Below the pieces are notes generated by a model. It did no database searches. It was given only the letters and a program-made list of their open reading frames with translations, and was not told where the DNA came from. Both the position numbers and the translations under genes were made by a program. This document shows positions 12,201 through 20,446 of a stretch of DNA of 64,000 bases, in pieces. Source of the DNA: Arbacia lixula (Eukaryota; Echinodermata; Echinoidea; Arbacioida; Arbaciidae); contig OZ022595.1 of NCBI GenBank assembly GCA_963669155.1, positions 1,584,115-1,648,114 of the forward strand, given 5' to 3'. Within the stretch, counting starts at the first letter, position 1; the number at the start of each line of letters is the position of its first letter.

Positions 12201-13454
12201 TATGAAAATAATTTCCAACCCGATCCAACCCCAATCCTCCCCCATCTGATCGACTCCTGATTTACTAGGACTTTCCCGATCTATCCCTCCCCGATCCGAA
12301 TCACTTCTGTCCAACCGGCATGACCCCAATGTTCATCCAGTGCAACCCATTCCGCCAATCCTTCTAATTCTCAACTTCTCCTCCCCCACAACCACCCTTC
12401 ATACAGCCTGTCAGAGTACCACCGTAGAATTCAACGACTCAACGTATATCATCTCGTCAACCGGGGTCACCCATGCAGATGCCGTAGCAGCTTGCGAAGC
12501 AGATGCCGGTTACCATTTGACCTACATACAGACGGAGGAGGAGGAGTCCTTCCTAGTGGATTCCCTCCCCACGACCTCCACCGATTACTGGATCGGCCTC
12601 CAAACGGACGATGATGGCGACCCGGTGTGGATGGACGGGTCGCCGATGACGTATGATAATCGCGGAGATGACTGGGACAATGAGAACGGGATGTGTATGC
12701 GGATGAGGGTGACGAGTCAAGGCAAATGGCACGATCGGGGCTGCGACTTCCAATTTGGATACATCTGCGAGAGAGAAAGCCCGACAACAGGTAAGGGTCT
12801 TTCAGCTTATTGTTACATCGTAATTGGGAAAGTGTTAAGGCAGTCTAGCACTGCGGAAGCTTTTAACAAATAAGCATGAATAGTATTGGTTAAAGGTTAT
12901 GATCATGTGGGAGTATAAACCTTTAGCATGGCACTTGTGAATTCTTTCACCATTAATACACACAAAACCCATAGAGTCGCGGGCGGTTTGTCACGTAAAG
13001 TATTAAGAAGGGTTGTTGACTCACACACATGATCATGAATTGTAATGAAATCCTCTATAAAGAGAAGGAGGAATACAATTAAGACGGATGAGATAGCGCA
13101 TGACAAGGGGAAGGGGAGGGAGAAAGGGGGTTTAGTGTGTGGCCATTTTGAGAGCAACCAACGGCACCGTTCTTTTGACTCCATTTCTGTACAGACCCAG
13201 CGGACCCGAGGCCAGTCCAACAGAGTACTGCCTACAGAATGCTTGGAGACGATACCGCCCTCACCGCCGCACAGACATATCTACAACGCACGCCCTCAAC
13301 GTTCATCAGGTGTGCAGCTCTTTGCCAGAGAGAGGAACAATGCACGGTGTTCACGTTTACATACACGAGTAAGACGTGCTCGCTTGGTGGTCCAAGTGTA
13401 GATACATCAATTTTTGAGAGACGAATTGGCGCACGAACATATCGTTCTACTTGA
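3166..13454 (+). CDS. Gene A: secreted CTLD-PAN lectin-like protein (3 coding exons)
   Basis: Exons 3166-3217, 12407-12790 and 13195-13454 join in phase 1 to give 231 aa. Residues 1-17 are a hydrophobic signal peptide (MPYMLHVLVFLQTF...). Residues 18-145 are a C-type lectin domain with YWIGL and WHD-x2-C landmarks. Residues 146-231 are a PAN/apple-like module with FIRC and cysteine spacing C-x3-C-x5-C-x11-C, ending in TGA. No transmembrane segment or GPI signal follows, so the product should be secreted. The CTLD lacks EPN or QPD, the usual calcium-site sugar motifs, so its ligand is unknown. The gene is the tandem paralogue of gene B at 26088. The intron between the first two coding exons is about 9.2 kb because a Ngaro-like retrotransposon sits in it antisense; the intron of B is about 2 kb. 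All splice sites are canonical. Expression with so large an insertion is untested. Confidence 0.85.
3625..3770. repeat. Inverted repeat (MITE-like) with dispersed half copies
   Basis: The two arms (TTAGGCATACACCC...GATATCGTGCTCCATCC and its inverted form near 3700-3765) fold as a hairpin. One arm recurs at 48861-48945, just before the last exon of gene C, and a short piece lies near 63785-63810. This indicates a dispersed non-autonomous element. Confidence 0.55.
3808..4225 (-). repeat. Split direct repeat B2 (element 3' end)
   Basis: 418 bp, starting ATTGTGAGAAG and ending CAACCCCAAACA. It appears identical to B1 at 5416-5833. It forms the outer 3' end of the Ngaro-like element, next to host intron sequence. 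Confidence 0.9.
4455..4975. repeat. 146-bp tandem repeat between A2 and B2
   Basis: Units rich in AGCCCAACCAACC recur with a period of about 146 bp: the block TGGAACATCACTAGCCC lies at 4531, 4676 and 4822. About 3.3 copies are present, with internal CCAACCAACC reiteration. The array occupies the 948-bp spacer between split repeats A2 and B2, so it belongs to the retroelement. Confidence 0.85.
5174..5418 (-). repeat. Split direct repeat A2
   Basis: 245 bp, apparently identical to A1 at 11867-12111 and sharing an ATT junction with B1. It is a terminal repeat of the Ngaro-like element. The short frame inside it, which is the same in both copies, is not a gene. Confidence 0.9.
5416..5833 (-). 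repeat. Split direct repeat B1
   Basis: 418 bp, same length and sequence as B2 at 3808-4225. On the element's own strand it abuts A2, giving the B1-A2 junction expected for a recombinase-mobilised circle intermediate. A poly-T tract of about 24 bp follows at 5850. Confidence 0.9.
6282..6574 (-). other. Short ORF with one predicted membrane helix, inside the retroelement
   Basis: This is a minus-strand open frame of about 96 codons lying between the SGNH ORF and repeat B1. It has a strongly hydrophobic core (MIVLLLVLVW) flanked by polar sequence. The frame has no ATG at its 5' end; the first ATG lies just before the hydrophobic segment. I recognise no family. It may be an extra element protein or chance hydrophobicity in an AT-rich 3' region. 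Confidence 0.25.
6632..7258 (-). CDS. SGNH/GDSL-type hydrolase ORF of the Ngaro-like element
   Basis: About 208 aa from the ATG at 7258 (the frame is open slightly further 5' to 7270). The SGNH blocks are present: LLGDSFIRR with the nucleophile Ser, the block III motif HVGSNDLG, and DGIHLSDSG carrying the C-terminal Asp and His of the triad. Enzymes of this family hydrolyse esters or remove acyl groups. Hydrolase domains of this class are known accessory proteins of some Ngaro elements, and their role in transposition is unknown. The ORF lies downstream of the recombinase on the same strand, inside the split repeats, so it is element cargo and not a host gene. It is uninterrupted and all catalytic residues are visible. 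Confidence 0.85.
   Translation of the reverse strand: MYMYTSPESSFVCPTGTGAQRLWLLGDSFIRRAGERASWTGNHNLGVNASEAKWFGRGGLTLHEFPRALQDLLRYNPAPTIMIIHVGSNDLGRYGAKQCRQALDDALTTARELLPGCHISFSSIIPRLFYYGYGRTVHSQSAINKVRKSLNKYGRRKIRRMHNASFIMHNFFAQEHQYFNRDGIHLSDSGCDILIQSFATAARMAGLT
7508..7673. repeat. 83-bp tandem duplication at the end of the recombinase ORF
   Basis: Two copies in direct tandem (7508-7590 and 7591-7673) start CACTCCCAATTCT and end ATACGACTAG, differing at a couple of bases. The copy nearer the recombinase contains its TAG stop. The duplication lies between the recombinase and SGNH ORFs. Confidence 0.9.
7670..8614 (-). CDS. Tyrosine recombinase (YR) of the Ngaro-like element
   Basis: The frame is open from at least 8614 to a TAG at 7670. 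The recognisable YR domain, about 290 residues, starts near 8548 with SVAEGTRSSYQRAVDSF, a SAM-like DNA-binding N-terminus. The catalytic residues are in order: Arg in GFLRVGEF, His and Arg in GTHSFRIGA, Trp in MGRWRS, and the C-terminal nucleophile Tyr in AYRSYVR. In DIRS-order elements this enzyme integrates the circular cDNA. The frame has no ATG before the conserved domain. It overlaps the 3' end of the RT ORF in another frame, so expression probably depends on frameshifting or fusion to RT. The stop falls inside an 83-bp tandem duplication. Confidence 0.9.
   Translation of the reverse strand, partial: GEVSNSNPKLFLADIKAEIHRLLSRSVAEGTRSSYQRAVDSFQTFRVSNKLNTSWPATTHHVMAFIANLSLRGKAPSTISLHVSALAFIHNMYSWPDPTYHFLIRKMIEGCKRGRGGADCRRPITWELLVKIIPNLCHVCSCQYEACLFHAAFLLAFFGFLRVGEFTAAGKGNGTDRVLSVTDIHMKQSTPRSMLVKIRFSKTDQYGKSTTLCIRENGIHNSCPIAAMHSFLNLRPKTHGPLFCHANGAPLTRYQFRAVLIKVLSFSGVQSAYYGTHSFRIGAATTAALNGLPTEKIKEMGRWRSGAYRSYVRP
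8569..10458 (-). CDS. Reverse transcriptase / RNase H of the Ngaro-like element
   Basis: This frame of 629 codons ends with TAA. The first ATG is at 10425; the frame is open to 10458 and overlaps the gag end (10286) in a +1 frame, so it could be made by frameshift or by reinitiation. The RT palm motif is HYMDDFLAVG near the middle, preceded by DIKSAFRLLPI (first catalytic Asp) and KCLPMGIRCAP. RNase H follows, with LFTDASGG, AWKEMVP, HTDNMAV and DNAIADSLSR carrying the acidic residues. It copies element RNA and degrades the template strand. No disabling change is visible. Confidence 0.92.
   Translation of the reverse strand: MELASPVPGYAMHLTSDRENVSVSSANSSTNAWHAAIPATGKLPARGPGRRSLAKPHKADLVDSLVIQENLNTGDQSDEVTSMANNNNVNVKSTQDHQLHSLAPSPIKVERLVAELERYPDKKAAQFLVTGFTQGFILNYNGPRLPADLPNLKSADQNKEATKKKIDKEVSLGRYAGPYEKRPLQNLRASPIGLVPKKNPGDFRLINHLSYPKGYSINDFIADDACKVEYSSFDTAVDLVSRTGIGAELAKEDIKSAFRLLPISPQDFELLGIKFEGKYYVDKCLPMGIRCAPAYFEKFSSFLEFCVRNRLGTDRIVHYMDDFLAVGSANAGGIKCVGIITEFRSVCRELGVPLATEKSEGPCTKLTYLGLEIDTSVMQVRIPDDKVAVLKQKIRRALEQKSLDLRNIQSLIGSLNFVCRAVRPGRAFLRRLIDLLKTEDGSKGSQRLTDGARADLEVWLSFLEQFNGVTIIQPRQWSTDSDLNLFTDASGGIGFGGYFQNKWFSGAWPQHVLKEDYSIAWKEMVPITLAVLIWGKELGGRRIMIHTDNMAVKCIINKQTSPCPRIMRLIRMFVLQCLHKDIMIRAVHIGTKDNAIADSLSRLQMERFHRLAPGAERYPTPIPNSFWQI
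10286..11656 (-). CDS. Gag-like protein of the Ngaro-like element
   Basis: 456 aa from the ATG at 11656 (MGKKRGGQL...). The N-terminal half is basic and Ser/Thr/Pro-rich. It is followed by a low-complexity DLDLDLDLN stretch and a Gln/Pro-rich segment, then a folded region with WRDYDVEFR and WASIDGELWLM typical of DIRS/Ngaro gag. The C-terminus has a C-x9-C-x4-C-x3-H cluster followed by a classic C-x2-C-x4-H-x4-C zinc knuckle, suited to binding element RNA. The RT frame overlaps its last 140-170 bp in the +1 frame. Identification rests on the zinc knuckle, the position upstream of RT and the conserved core. Confidence 0.85.
   Translation of the reverse strand: MGKKRGGQLTKRKSRETRASTRNTSVTRGPSTRVTRPSTTSSRPTSSRRGRYTSTSMPRESVSQDQPVTGPGTVEQAPAAQAASPSQSAGRPSVATQPGEFTTNNRQLDITGIRSNESVETNSALVPTVSFPSIVQGRDGGLNPDLGDHVDLDLDLDLNPKPNEPIPSQFQSPSPYQPQSQQVPMPSPIGPMSPQTETLGITVPHNVKEKIWKGEYVDFNGLLGNQGMTARGQGHVPMEQCQSSFTVVQTGQQLMLKPTVTARNKIYNIEAWTNAFLTFASVYLQAHPNCAQEILKYCHLIRSASSKYTGYGWRDYDVEFRSRKSISNRSWASIDGELWLMHVVGGGAPRLTTIGTPAAKPPSAGRPGGPRPFQSQFPRTPGTKSQAWSQPARRLGGRQLGARQPGPGVCYALNFGQGKCERQQCKFLHKCLACGNTGHGKVTCPRAREAITSQTA
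11867..12111 (-). repeat. Split direct repeat A1 (element 5' end)
   Basis: 245 bp, the same as A2 at 5174-5418. It forms the 5' outer end of the Ngaro-like element and probably holds its promoter. Host sequence that matches unit 2 near 27375 resumes within about 20 bp. Confidence 0.9.
12407..12790 (+). CDS. Gene A CTLD exon
   Basis: Acceptor CTTCATACAG and donor ACAG|gtaagg, 384 bp, phase 1 to phase 1. It encodes the whole CTLD: VTHADAVAAC, YIQTEEEE, DYWIGLQTDDDGDPVWMDG, GKWHDRGC and GYICERE. WHD replaces the common WND, and no EPN/QPD is present. Compared with gene B the first 90 residues are almost the same, but the last 40 differ at about 14 positions plus a 3-residue insertion. Confidence 0.92.
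13195..13454 (+). CDS. Gene A PAN/apple-like exon and stop
   Basis: Acceptor TTTCTGTACAG, phase 1 entry, TGA at 13452-13454. The core is FIRCAALCQREEQC...TSKTC, matching the last exons of genes B and C and an internal exon of gene D in cysteine spacing. PAN/apple modules bind protein or carbohydrate ligands. Assignment to the broad PAN superfamily is by cysteine pattern only. Confidence 0.82.
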
Positions 13455-13635
13455 AGTGAAAGGAATACCCGTCCATGTGCGTAAAAACCATTCAACCGAT
13501 GTGTAACATGTCTTAGCCCGTACAGACAGCATTCCCCCGGAAACTTGTTGAAAATGCCTTTTCTGAACACTAGAACCTTTCCTAGCATATAACAGAACCT
13601 TTTAGCATATCAGTAAGCCAGTTCATAGTTACATC

Positions 13636-13925
13636 ATGGTCGAACACTCCACTGAATCAAGAATGACTAGGGATTTGATCATGAAGCTGTGTAGGTGTGT
13701 TATACAGCATGCCTATATACCAACACTAGAAGCAGGTGCCCATGGTGGAATGTTCTTTCACTACCTTCTCAAAGCTGAATCGCTGTTGTCGTATCTGCAA
13801 TATAATGGGTATAAACTGTCTATGGAATTTCCATATTTCGCTGTGAGTGGTACAATTGACCCGAGGTCATTCGTACCAGTAATAATCTGCTCATGCGCAC
13901 ATTGCAACTATAAACTCGCTTATTG
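13636..13925 (-). repeat. Dispersed repeat S, copy 1 (inverted)
   Basis: The block from CATCATGGTCGAACACTCC through GTGCCCATGGTGGAATG to the CTCATGCGCACATTGC end is the reverse complement of copies at 24140-24470, 29572-29860 and 49268-49500. The 173-codon frame across it (13636-14157) is not preserved in the other copies, so I do not call a gene. Confidence 0.75.
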
Positions 13926-15290
13926 CCAGCGCCCAAATGCAGAAGAGTTGCATTATGGGTATATCATCGCAATGCCGAGGCACGCTTCGATCGACGTACA
14001 CCACACGGACTGTTCGGATTGTGAGGAGTACCGCTGGTCTCTTCCAGGTTTCGACGATGAGGGCGTATGCAACACAGCAGATAATTGGACGAGACGTTCA
14101 TTGGTTAATCGCGATTTGTGGGACCGGGGGAATATAACTGGCTCACATGAGTGGTGAGATAAATACAGAAGGCACTTTCAGAATCTGAACTAGTCTCAAC
14201 GCGCCGAAATATATTATTCGTTACCCCGATGTACATTAACCATTGTTTCTAATCTTGGACAATTCGTGAGAGGAAGAAAAGGAGATTAGAGAGAAAGAGA
14301 AAGAAAAGAGTTAATGGGAAGGAGAATATGAAACGAACAAGATGTAGTGTTTTTATATATACGGTGAAATGGTTTTAAATAGCATCAGAATTCCAAAGAG
14401 AAAAAGGAAAGTTTTAGTCCTCTAGGCTTCAAGAATGTTAGTAATGGAATTTCCAGTGGTGATGCACCATATCAAACAAGCGTAACCCCACATTTAGAAC
14501 AAATACTTGGTCGCCCAGTGATCCAGTTAGGAATTTATATATTTTAATGTTTCTTTCAATGAATTTACCCCCTTTTGGTACAAGTATAAAAGGACTGAAG
14601 CCTTTTTTTGTTCGGAAAGTAATTAGAGTCAATACATGAATGGATTATTTTTGTTTGATAAAGCATGGTTGAGATTATTATCATGGTAAATGAAACTTAT
14701 ATGAAGCGAACATGTGTCCATTGATCTTTACATAAATGAACTTTTTCCATGGATGTAACCCCTTTTTTAACCATTAAAAGTACACAAAATTTACATTAGA
14801 GTTCTTTTCTTTCGTTAAGAGTATTTCTGTAGCATTCATGACGCTTCCAATTGTAATAACATTGTAATGGAACAAACAAATAGATTTGGTGATAATTGAA
14901 TAATACTATGTCGAAACTGCAGAACTCACGTGCAGAACGTACATAATGTCCTTGCCATATTCATTTATCTGGAGTGACGGTGCCTGTTAGACGAGACTGA
15001 ATCATTCATGATTAGATCATTTAATTGAAACCTTGATTCGCCCATGATAGTCATCAACCTGCCCAAGCCAAAATTGGCCCACCGAGAATGATTTTGTAAT
15101 CGCGATAATCTTTATTAGTAAACGAATCGTTCTTGTTTTCATGTATAGCACATGAAACTAAATGGTCCATATGCAAAGTGGCAGAGAACGATGAATCTAG
15201 TCTACGTTTAGACAGTTGATTACACACGTAGTTCTCAAATAAAGAGAGAAAACATAAGTTCGTCGTCGTCACAGCATATTCTAGTCAGAG
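13926..15290. other. Intergenic, no gene seen
   Basis: Sequence downstream of gene A between repeat S and the LINE fossil. It is AT-rich with an AG-rich patch near 14260-14320. I see no splice-bounded coding exon, RNA gene or recognisable repeat. Confidence 0.6.
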
Positions 15291-17106
15291 CGTAGCTTCC
15301 TATACGGCAGCGTGGTACAATCGTCTGTTTTGAGCCATTCTAGTTGCTTTCTCCATAGTACCAAATGCCTTCCTCACTGTTTTGTCGCATTTACATCTTT
15401 TACACATTTACATGAAGCCTTCTTGCGCTTCACCCATTTCTGTCTCCAGTTGATGAGTCATTCTACTTAGAAGTATCCGAAGCATGATCTTGCTCGTATG
15501 ACAGACGAGGAAAATTTTCGCAAAGTTCCTATAGGTATGGGAACAAACAGAGCACGACACCAGTCAATAGACCATTCACCTGTCTGCCATTATCTTCACA
15601 CAGAACGTGGGCACCAAAGTTACTGCTGATTTCCCACCAGCGAGGAGTAGTTCTCCTTGAAGGGCATCACATCCCGTGACTTTCCCCTCTGGAGAGCCTT
15701 CATTGCCTCTTCTACTTTAGATCGTAGTGGGATCAGGCAGCTATCATCTCATGGCCCAGTCCTTCACATTGGCAGACTTTCCTGTACTTCCTCCCCATCC
15801 TCATTTTGTATAGATCACTATAAGTATAGTATTCTTGCCAGCGACGAAGAATGTTGGTTGTCTTTGTTGAGGTACTTCCTTCTCTGTTCTTGATAACATT
15901 CAAACGAGGTTCAAAATTTCTCGTCAGATTTTTTTTTTTTATTTCACTGTACACTGTTTTACTGTTGGCTGCTTTATTGTGTTCTTCTATACTAGAACAC
16001 TTCTGTAGAAGATGTTGCAGCTTTTCTTTTCGGCATCCCTTTTTAATTTCCATGGTTGCATTACGGTAATCCAATCTAGCCAAACTAACACATCGCTCTT
16101 TCACGCTTCTTCTCTTCTCAATAAGATTGAGTGTCTCGCCTGAGATCCTGTCAGATTTGTTCCTGTTTCTCTGGGTTATTTGTTTTTTCTCTGTTGTGAG
16201 AGTTACCTCCTTTGTTTTATCCCAAAGTTCATTGGGTGTCATCTCTTCTGCTACAGCTGCTAGGGCCTGATACTAGTTCTGTATCTATACTGAGTAGGTA
16301 GCTGGTGTGCATGACACATCAAATCTCATGACTGGTTGACACTTCCTCTTGGATTTGACTTTGCATCTCAAATCTTATCACAGTTGCTGATGATCAGTTC
16401 CGCAGTCTACACCCGGAAATGTACGGGTGTTTCTGACACTTGATCTCCTGGTCCTCCGTACAAGAATGTAGTCAATCTGGTTCCGTGTTGTTCCATTGGG
16501 AGCTGTCCAAGTCTCCGTTTGTGGTGTTTAAAAAGAGTGTTGCAGATGCTCATACAATTCATTGGCCACAGCAAATAATACTAGTTGTTTTCCCCTGTCG
16601 TTTTTCTCACGAAGCCCACACTGACCAACTGTAGTTTCCTTGCCTCCTTCAAAAGCTTCACCTATTTTCGCAATAAAATCTCCCATCAGGATGACAACGT
16701 CATTTGCTGGTGTTGAGTCGAGTACTTGTATGCTCTCATAAAACCGACCAGCCTCCTCATCAGGAGATGTGCTTGTCGGAGCATAGGCCTGGATGATTGT
16801 GATGTTTGTTAGTTGACATTATAGTTTAAGTGTTCGTATCCTATCACTAATTGGGTTATATCCCAAGAGAGATTTTGCGACATCATCAGTGAGGTACACT
16901 CCAACACCCCCATTCCTGTTTGTTCTCTTCCAGATTAGATAAGCATCCCCCTTCCACAGGACGGAAATATCCTTGACCTGCATGCCCATCTGTGTTCTGC
17001 AATGCCCAATATGCTGCTGTTATAGCGCTGAGCTTCAATAATTACCATCTTGAGCTTTCCTGTCTTAAGATTTCTAACATTCCATGTTGCCACTCGCATG
17101 CACTTA
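15290..17106 (-). pseudogene. Decayed non-LTR retrotransposon (endonuclease and start of RT)
   Basis: Read on the minus strand from about 17100, fragments of an apurinic-type endonuclease appear in order: RVATWNVRNLKTGKL, GIAEHRW, GVGVYLTDD, IQAYAPTS, ILMGDF followed by AKIG, and NQIDYILVRR. They are separated by frameshifts and stops. An uninterrupted 169-codon linker segment follows (16242-15733). Then come RT-proximal fragments such as ALQRGK and ELCENF that run to about 15290. The Asn of the usual GDFN is Ile here. The order fits RTE/CR1-type LINEs (the domain annotated in host genomes as CFDP2-like). The RT core and 3' end are missing, which is unusual because LINEs normally lose the 5' end. 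Confidence 0.75.
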
Positions 17107-17365
17107 CTTAGCCGTATTCCACGATATCACCTTCAGACTGGACATCCAAAAGGATTTGGTGCACACCCGTAATCTTTAGAAGTAGTACGTACATCAACAA
17201 AGGCTCTTCGCTAGTAGCATTTTCTAGGACTTCAGGCCTGGTAAGCTACTCTCTGTCCTAAATAGGTGATATTATATTCCACATACTAAAAATGTTGCTA
17301 TATGATTGGTCAAGAGTTGATCACGTGATGAAGCGTAGTTTTTCCCATCTGATCACCTGAGAAGA

Positions 17366-17620
17366 AAAGTTCGTTACACTGTAGGTGATAGTACTTTTTT
17401 GAGATGGAAAGTTCGTTACACTCTAGGTGATAATACTTTTTGGTTTCGCTGATCTCTTCACGCCTCACAGTCCTAACGCGTGATCAATATTTTGAGTACG
17501 CGCGAAATAAAAGTGCGTAGCTCGGACTATCGGCGCAGACGACACCGCGGTGCGCGCGCGGAAATTAAAATTTTTGGTTATAGCGCGCTGCGCCGCGCGC
17601 GTACGTACAAAGCAGTGCAA
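17366..17620. other. Short direct repeat and CpG-rich patch
   Basis: GTTCGTTACACT-GTAGGTGATA occurs twice within about 75 bp (17366-17440). It is followed at 17490-17620 by a CG-dense segment with many CGCG dinucleotides, which stands out from the AT-rich surroundings. It could be a promoter-like CpG patch or a repeat. No transcript model depends on it. Confidence 0.35.
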
Positions 17621-18005
17621 GCCTTCCATTTCCCCCACACAGTATTTCACCAAAGCAAGTGTGCAATTCTCTACCACCTCGTACCAAAATTGACCGAGAA
17701 TTTCATTTGCCTGTAATTCATGAGAATTATGAAGAGTATTCTCGGAGGATCTATGTTCTCACCGATACCGCACAGGTAAGAGAATTTCGATTACTTCTTG
17801 CTTTTCCGTCAAAATCTTACAAATTAGCATCACCATGTCATAGTGTTCGTTGGAATTTGTAGAGTCTATATAGAAACGTGCACAAAGTCAATTTGCTTCC
17901 GGGTTTCGGAGCGTCGCGTGAATATGTAGCCGCACCGACACGAATGCTTTTGTACGTTAAATTGTCATTTATTTTATAGATTGTTGGCATCAGATGTGGA
18001 ATATA

Positions 18006-18179
18006 AAGCAAATAATCAACTTTTGGTTTCAGGCAATGAGACGAACTATCACTTCCTCGGCGATCTGAATGTATACGCTATCTTTCCTCAGCTAAAAGCT
18101 TCGGAAAGATAGCTACATCCAGATCGCCTCGGAAGTGATATTTCGTCCCATTACCTTCACCGACGTTGATTATTTGCTT
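18006..18179. mobile_element. Palindromic MITE, 174 bp
   Basis: Almost the whole segment is an inverted repeat, from AAGCAAATAATCAAC to GTTGATTATTTGCTT, with the centre at TCCTCAGCTAAAAGCTTCGGA. A second copy lacking the left end lies at 40005-40127 in gene C. There are no coding sequences, so it is a non-autonomous DNA element. Confidence 0.8.
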
Positions 18180-18349
18180 ACTGTATTCATTTCCTTGTGC
18201 TGCCGATTGGGTGTGTAAGCGATAAGACTTAGATCATGCTGTGGTAGGTCGCCATTTCTTTCCACATTCGCAGTGCCCAACTAACTATGGCAATAGTACC
18301 AGCCGTTGACAAGAACATTTCATCCGCCTGCTACAACTAGCCAGTCACC

Positions 18350-18459
18350 ATGATCGATGGTTGTCTGTCACCACACGCTGTTTTCTGGTTCTTCGTCCTG
18401 GTGCCAGCGAGGGGCCTTCCTAGTTTTGTGGCGCTGGATGCTCGCCAGTTACAGTGTAG
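18350..18459 (+). CDS. Candidate orphan signal-peptide exon
   Basis: An ATG opens MIDGCLSPHAVFWFFVLVPAR, a plausible signal peptide, which runs open to possible donors CAGT|gtaggt (18455, phase 1) or TGTAG|gtaaaa (18459, phase 2). The phase 1 option would be compatible with the CTLD exon of gene B at 28179, making this a possible alternative first exon. No CTLD exon lies nearer. Nothing else supports it, so it may be chance. Confidence 0.2.
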
Positions 18460-18790
18460 GTAAAAACATCTTCGATGCGTATTTTGTAGAACTTAGCCGA
18501 GGCCACAACTAAGCCCACGCATGACCATCCTACTCCTACCATTGCTCATATATTATGTAAATATCGCAAAAATCAAGGACACGCAATTTGTTAAGACGCG
18601 TACGCCGTAATTAAATAAATGACTGAAAATATCCACAGCAAACACTTTTAACCCTGTACGTGTTCCTACCCTCCTTATACCTTCTTTATGGTTCCCCTCT
18701 TCCTGTTTTATTTTAATTATGACTTCCTTCAACTCCCGTTATTTCTCATCCATTTTCCTTCCCAGGTCCTCTTTCTGATCTCCTCCTTAA

Positions 18791-19155
18791 AGGGCATATA
18801 CTGTACAGGGAAGACAAAAAACCCTTTAAATTGTGATCGTGAGCAATCTTCTTGCCAATGGTCTTAAATTCATGTATTGTCCATTTTAGAGCTTTGCTGG
18901 ACGTTATTTGCCCTGAAATGATCCACATGTGAAGAGATTAGTGATTAAATCACAGATCCTCCAAATGTTCGGGCCGAACAATTTGAGGATTTGTGATTCA
19001 ATCACTAATTACTCCAAATGTGGATCAAATGAGGGCAAATAACTTTCAGCAAGGCTCTAAAATGGACAATACATGATTTTAAGGCCATTGGTAAGAAAAT
19101 TGCTCACGATCACCATTTGAAGGCTTTTTTGTCTTCCCAGTACAGTATATGCCCT
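18791..19155. mobile_element. TTAA-target MITE, family K, copy 1
   Basis: 365 bp bounded on both sides by TTAA, with long inverted ends AGGGCATATACTGTAC... Internal inverted segments contain GAGCAATCTTCTTGCCAATGG. TTAA duplication is typical of piggyBac and Kolobok elements. There is no ORF. Confidence 0.85.
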
Positions 19156-19575
19156 TTAACCTTTTCTTACCCCTTGCTTCTTTTGCATTTTCTTCTCCCA
19201 TTTGTCTTACTTTTAAGCATCATTTTCATCTCTTCTCCCCTCTTCCTATTCATTTGCAATATTATGTTCGTTCCCTATTTCTGATTATTGCTTTACTTCT
19301 CCACCACTTTCTTCTATTAATCTTTATCTCCTTTGTCTGACGTATAAGAAGTATACGGAGTACATAAACAAAGGCTAGGCTACGACCCGACGACAGAATT
19401 ATAGACTTGCCACATCCAAGTCTGGTCGCATCCGACAGTGGTAAGGCTGGCTTGAGTCTGTGCTTAATTAACTAAGTGAGTAGATCATTGGTAGATCTAG
19501 ACCTCTATTGCTGTGGGATGAGCTAGACGTTAGACCTATCCAAAGTTCGCAGCGAGGTTGCTTCAAATCATTTAA

Positions 19576-19940
19576 AGGGAGTATACTGTACTGGGAAGAC
19601 AAAAAGGCCTTCAAAAGGTGATTGTGAGCAATCTTCTTGCCAATGGTCTGAAATTCATGTATTGTCCATTTTAGAAACTTGCTGAAAGTTATTTTCCCTC
19701 ATGTGATCCACATTTGGAATAATTTGTGATTAAATCACAAATCCTTGAAATGTTCGGCCCGAACAATTTGAGAATTTGTGATTTAATCACTAATTACTCC
19801 AAATGTGGATAATTTTAGGGCAAATAACTTACAGCAAGTTTCTAAAATGGACAATACATTAATTTAAGACCATTGGCAAGAAGATTGCTCATGATCACCT
19901 TTTGAAGGCCTTTTTGTCTTCCCAGTACAGTATACTCCCT
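19576..19940. mobile_element. TTAA-target MITE, family K, copy 2
   Basis: 365 bp, the same length as copy 1 about 0.4 kb away, flanked by TTAA, with ends AGGGAGTATACTGTAC. A shortened third copy is at 36429-36683. Confidence 0.85.
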
Positions 19941-20446
19941 TTAACTTAACTTGTTAGATCGAACGTTACCGTTTACCGGCTAGCCAGTCGATCAGTGTCT
20001 AAGTCATCAAACGTCGCCTCAACTTTCCCCTCACCACAGCTTGTGAAGCTTTCATCAATATAGTTCAACTCCACTCCAAAACTGTGTTTCCCAAGATAAT
20101 TACGACACTTCTTGCAGCCTTTTTTTGTTGTTTTCCATACGTTGTGGACCTAATTCTTGTGGTACAGCATTCGACGTAGAATTACACGTTCACGGGGGCC
20201 GCCATTAGGGCCATTCTCATTGGGCTTAAAAAATCAAAAAGTTAGAGTGAAAGTTCCCTAGCAACCATAGTAACCATGCTACCAGCCGTCCGAAACATCG
20301 CATGAAAAATAGCAACTCAGTGTGCAACTTTTCTAACATCGCACCGTTGCTTCGCGATTTTTGTAATGAGAACGCTCACAGCAAACGAATCGCGATTTTA
20401 CTTACTGACTTCCGCGTCCGCGCGCTCTTCCAGTAGCGCGCATTAA

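Noticed and set aside
13636-14157. 173-codon open frame downstream of gene A
   Set aside because: It lies over dispersed repeat S, whose other copies do not preserve the frame, and it has no recognisable domain.
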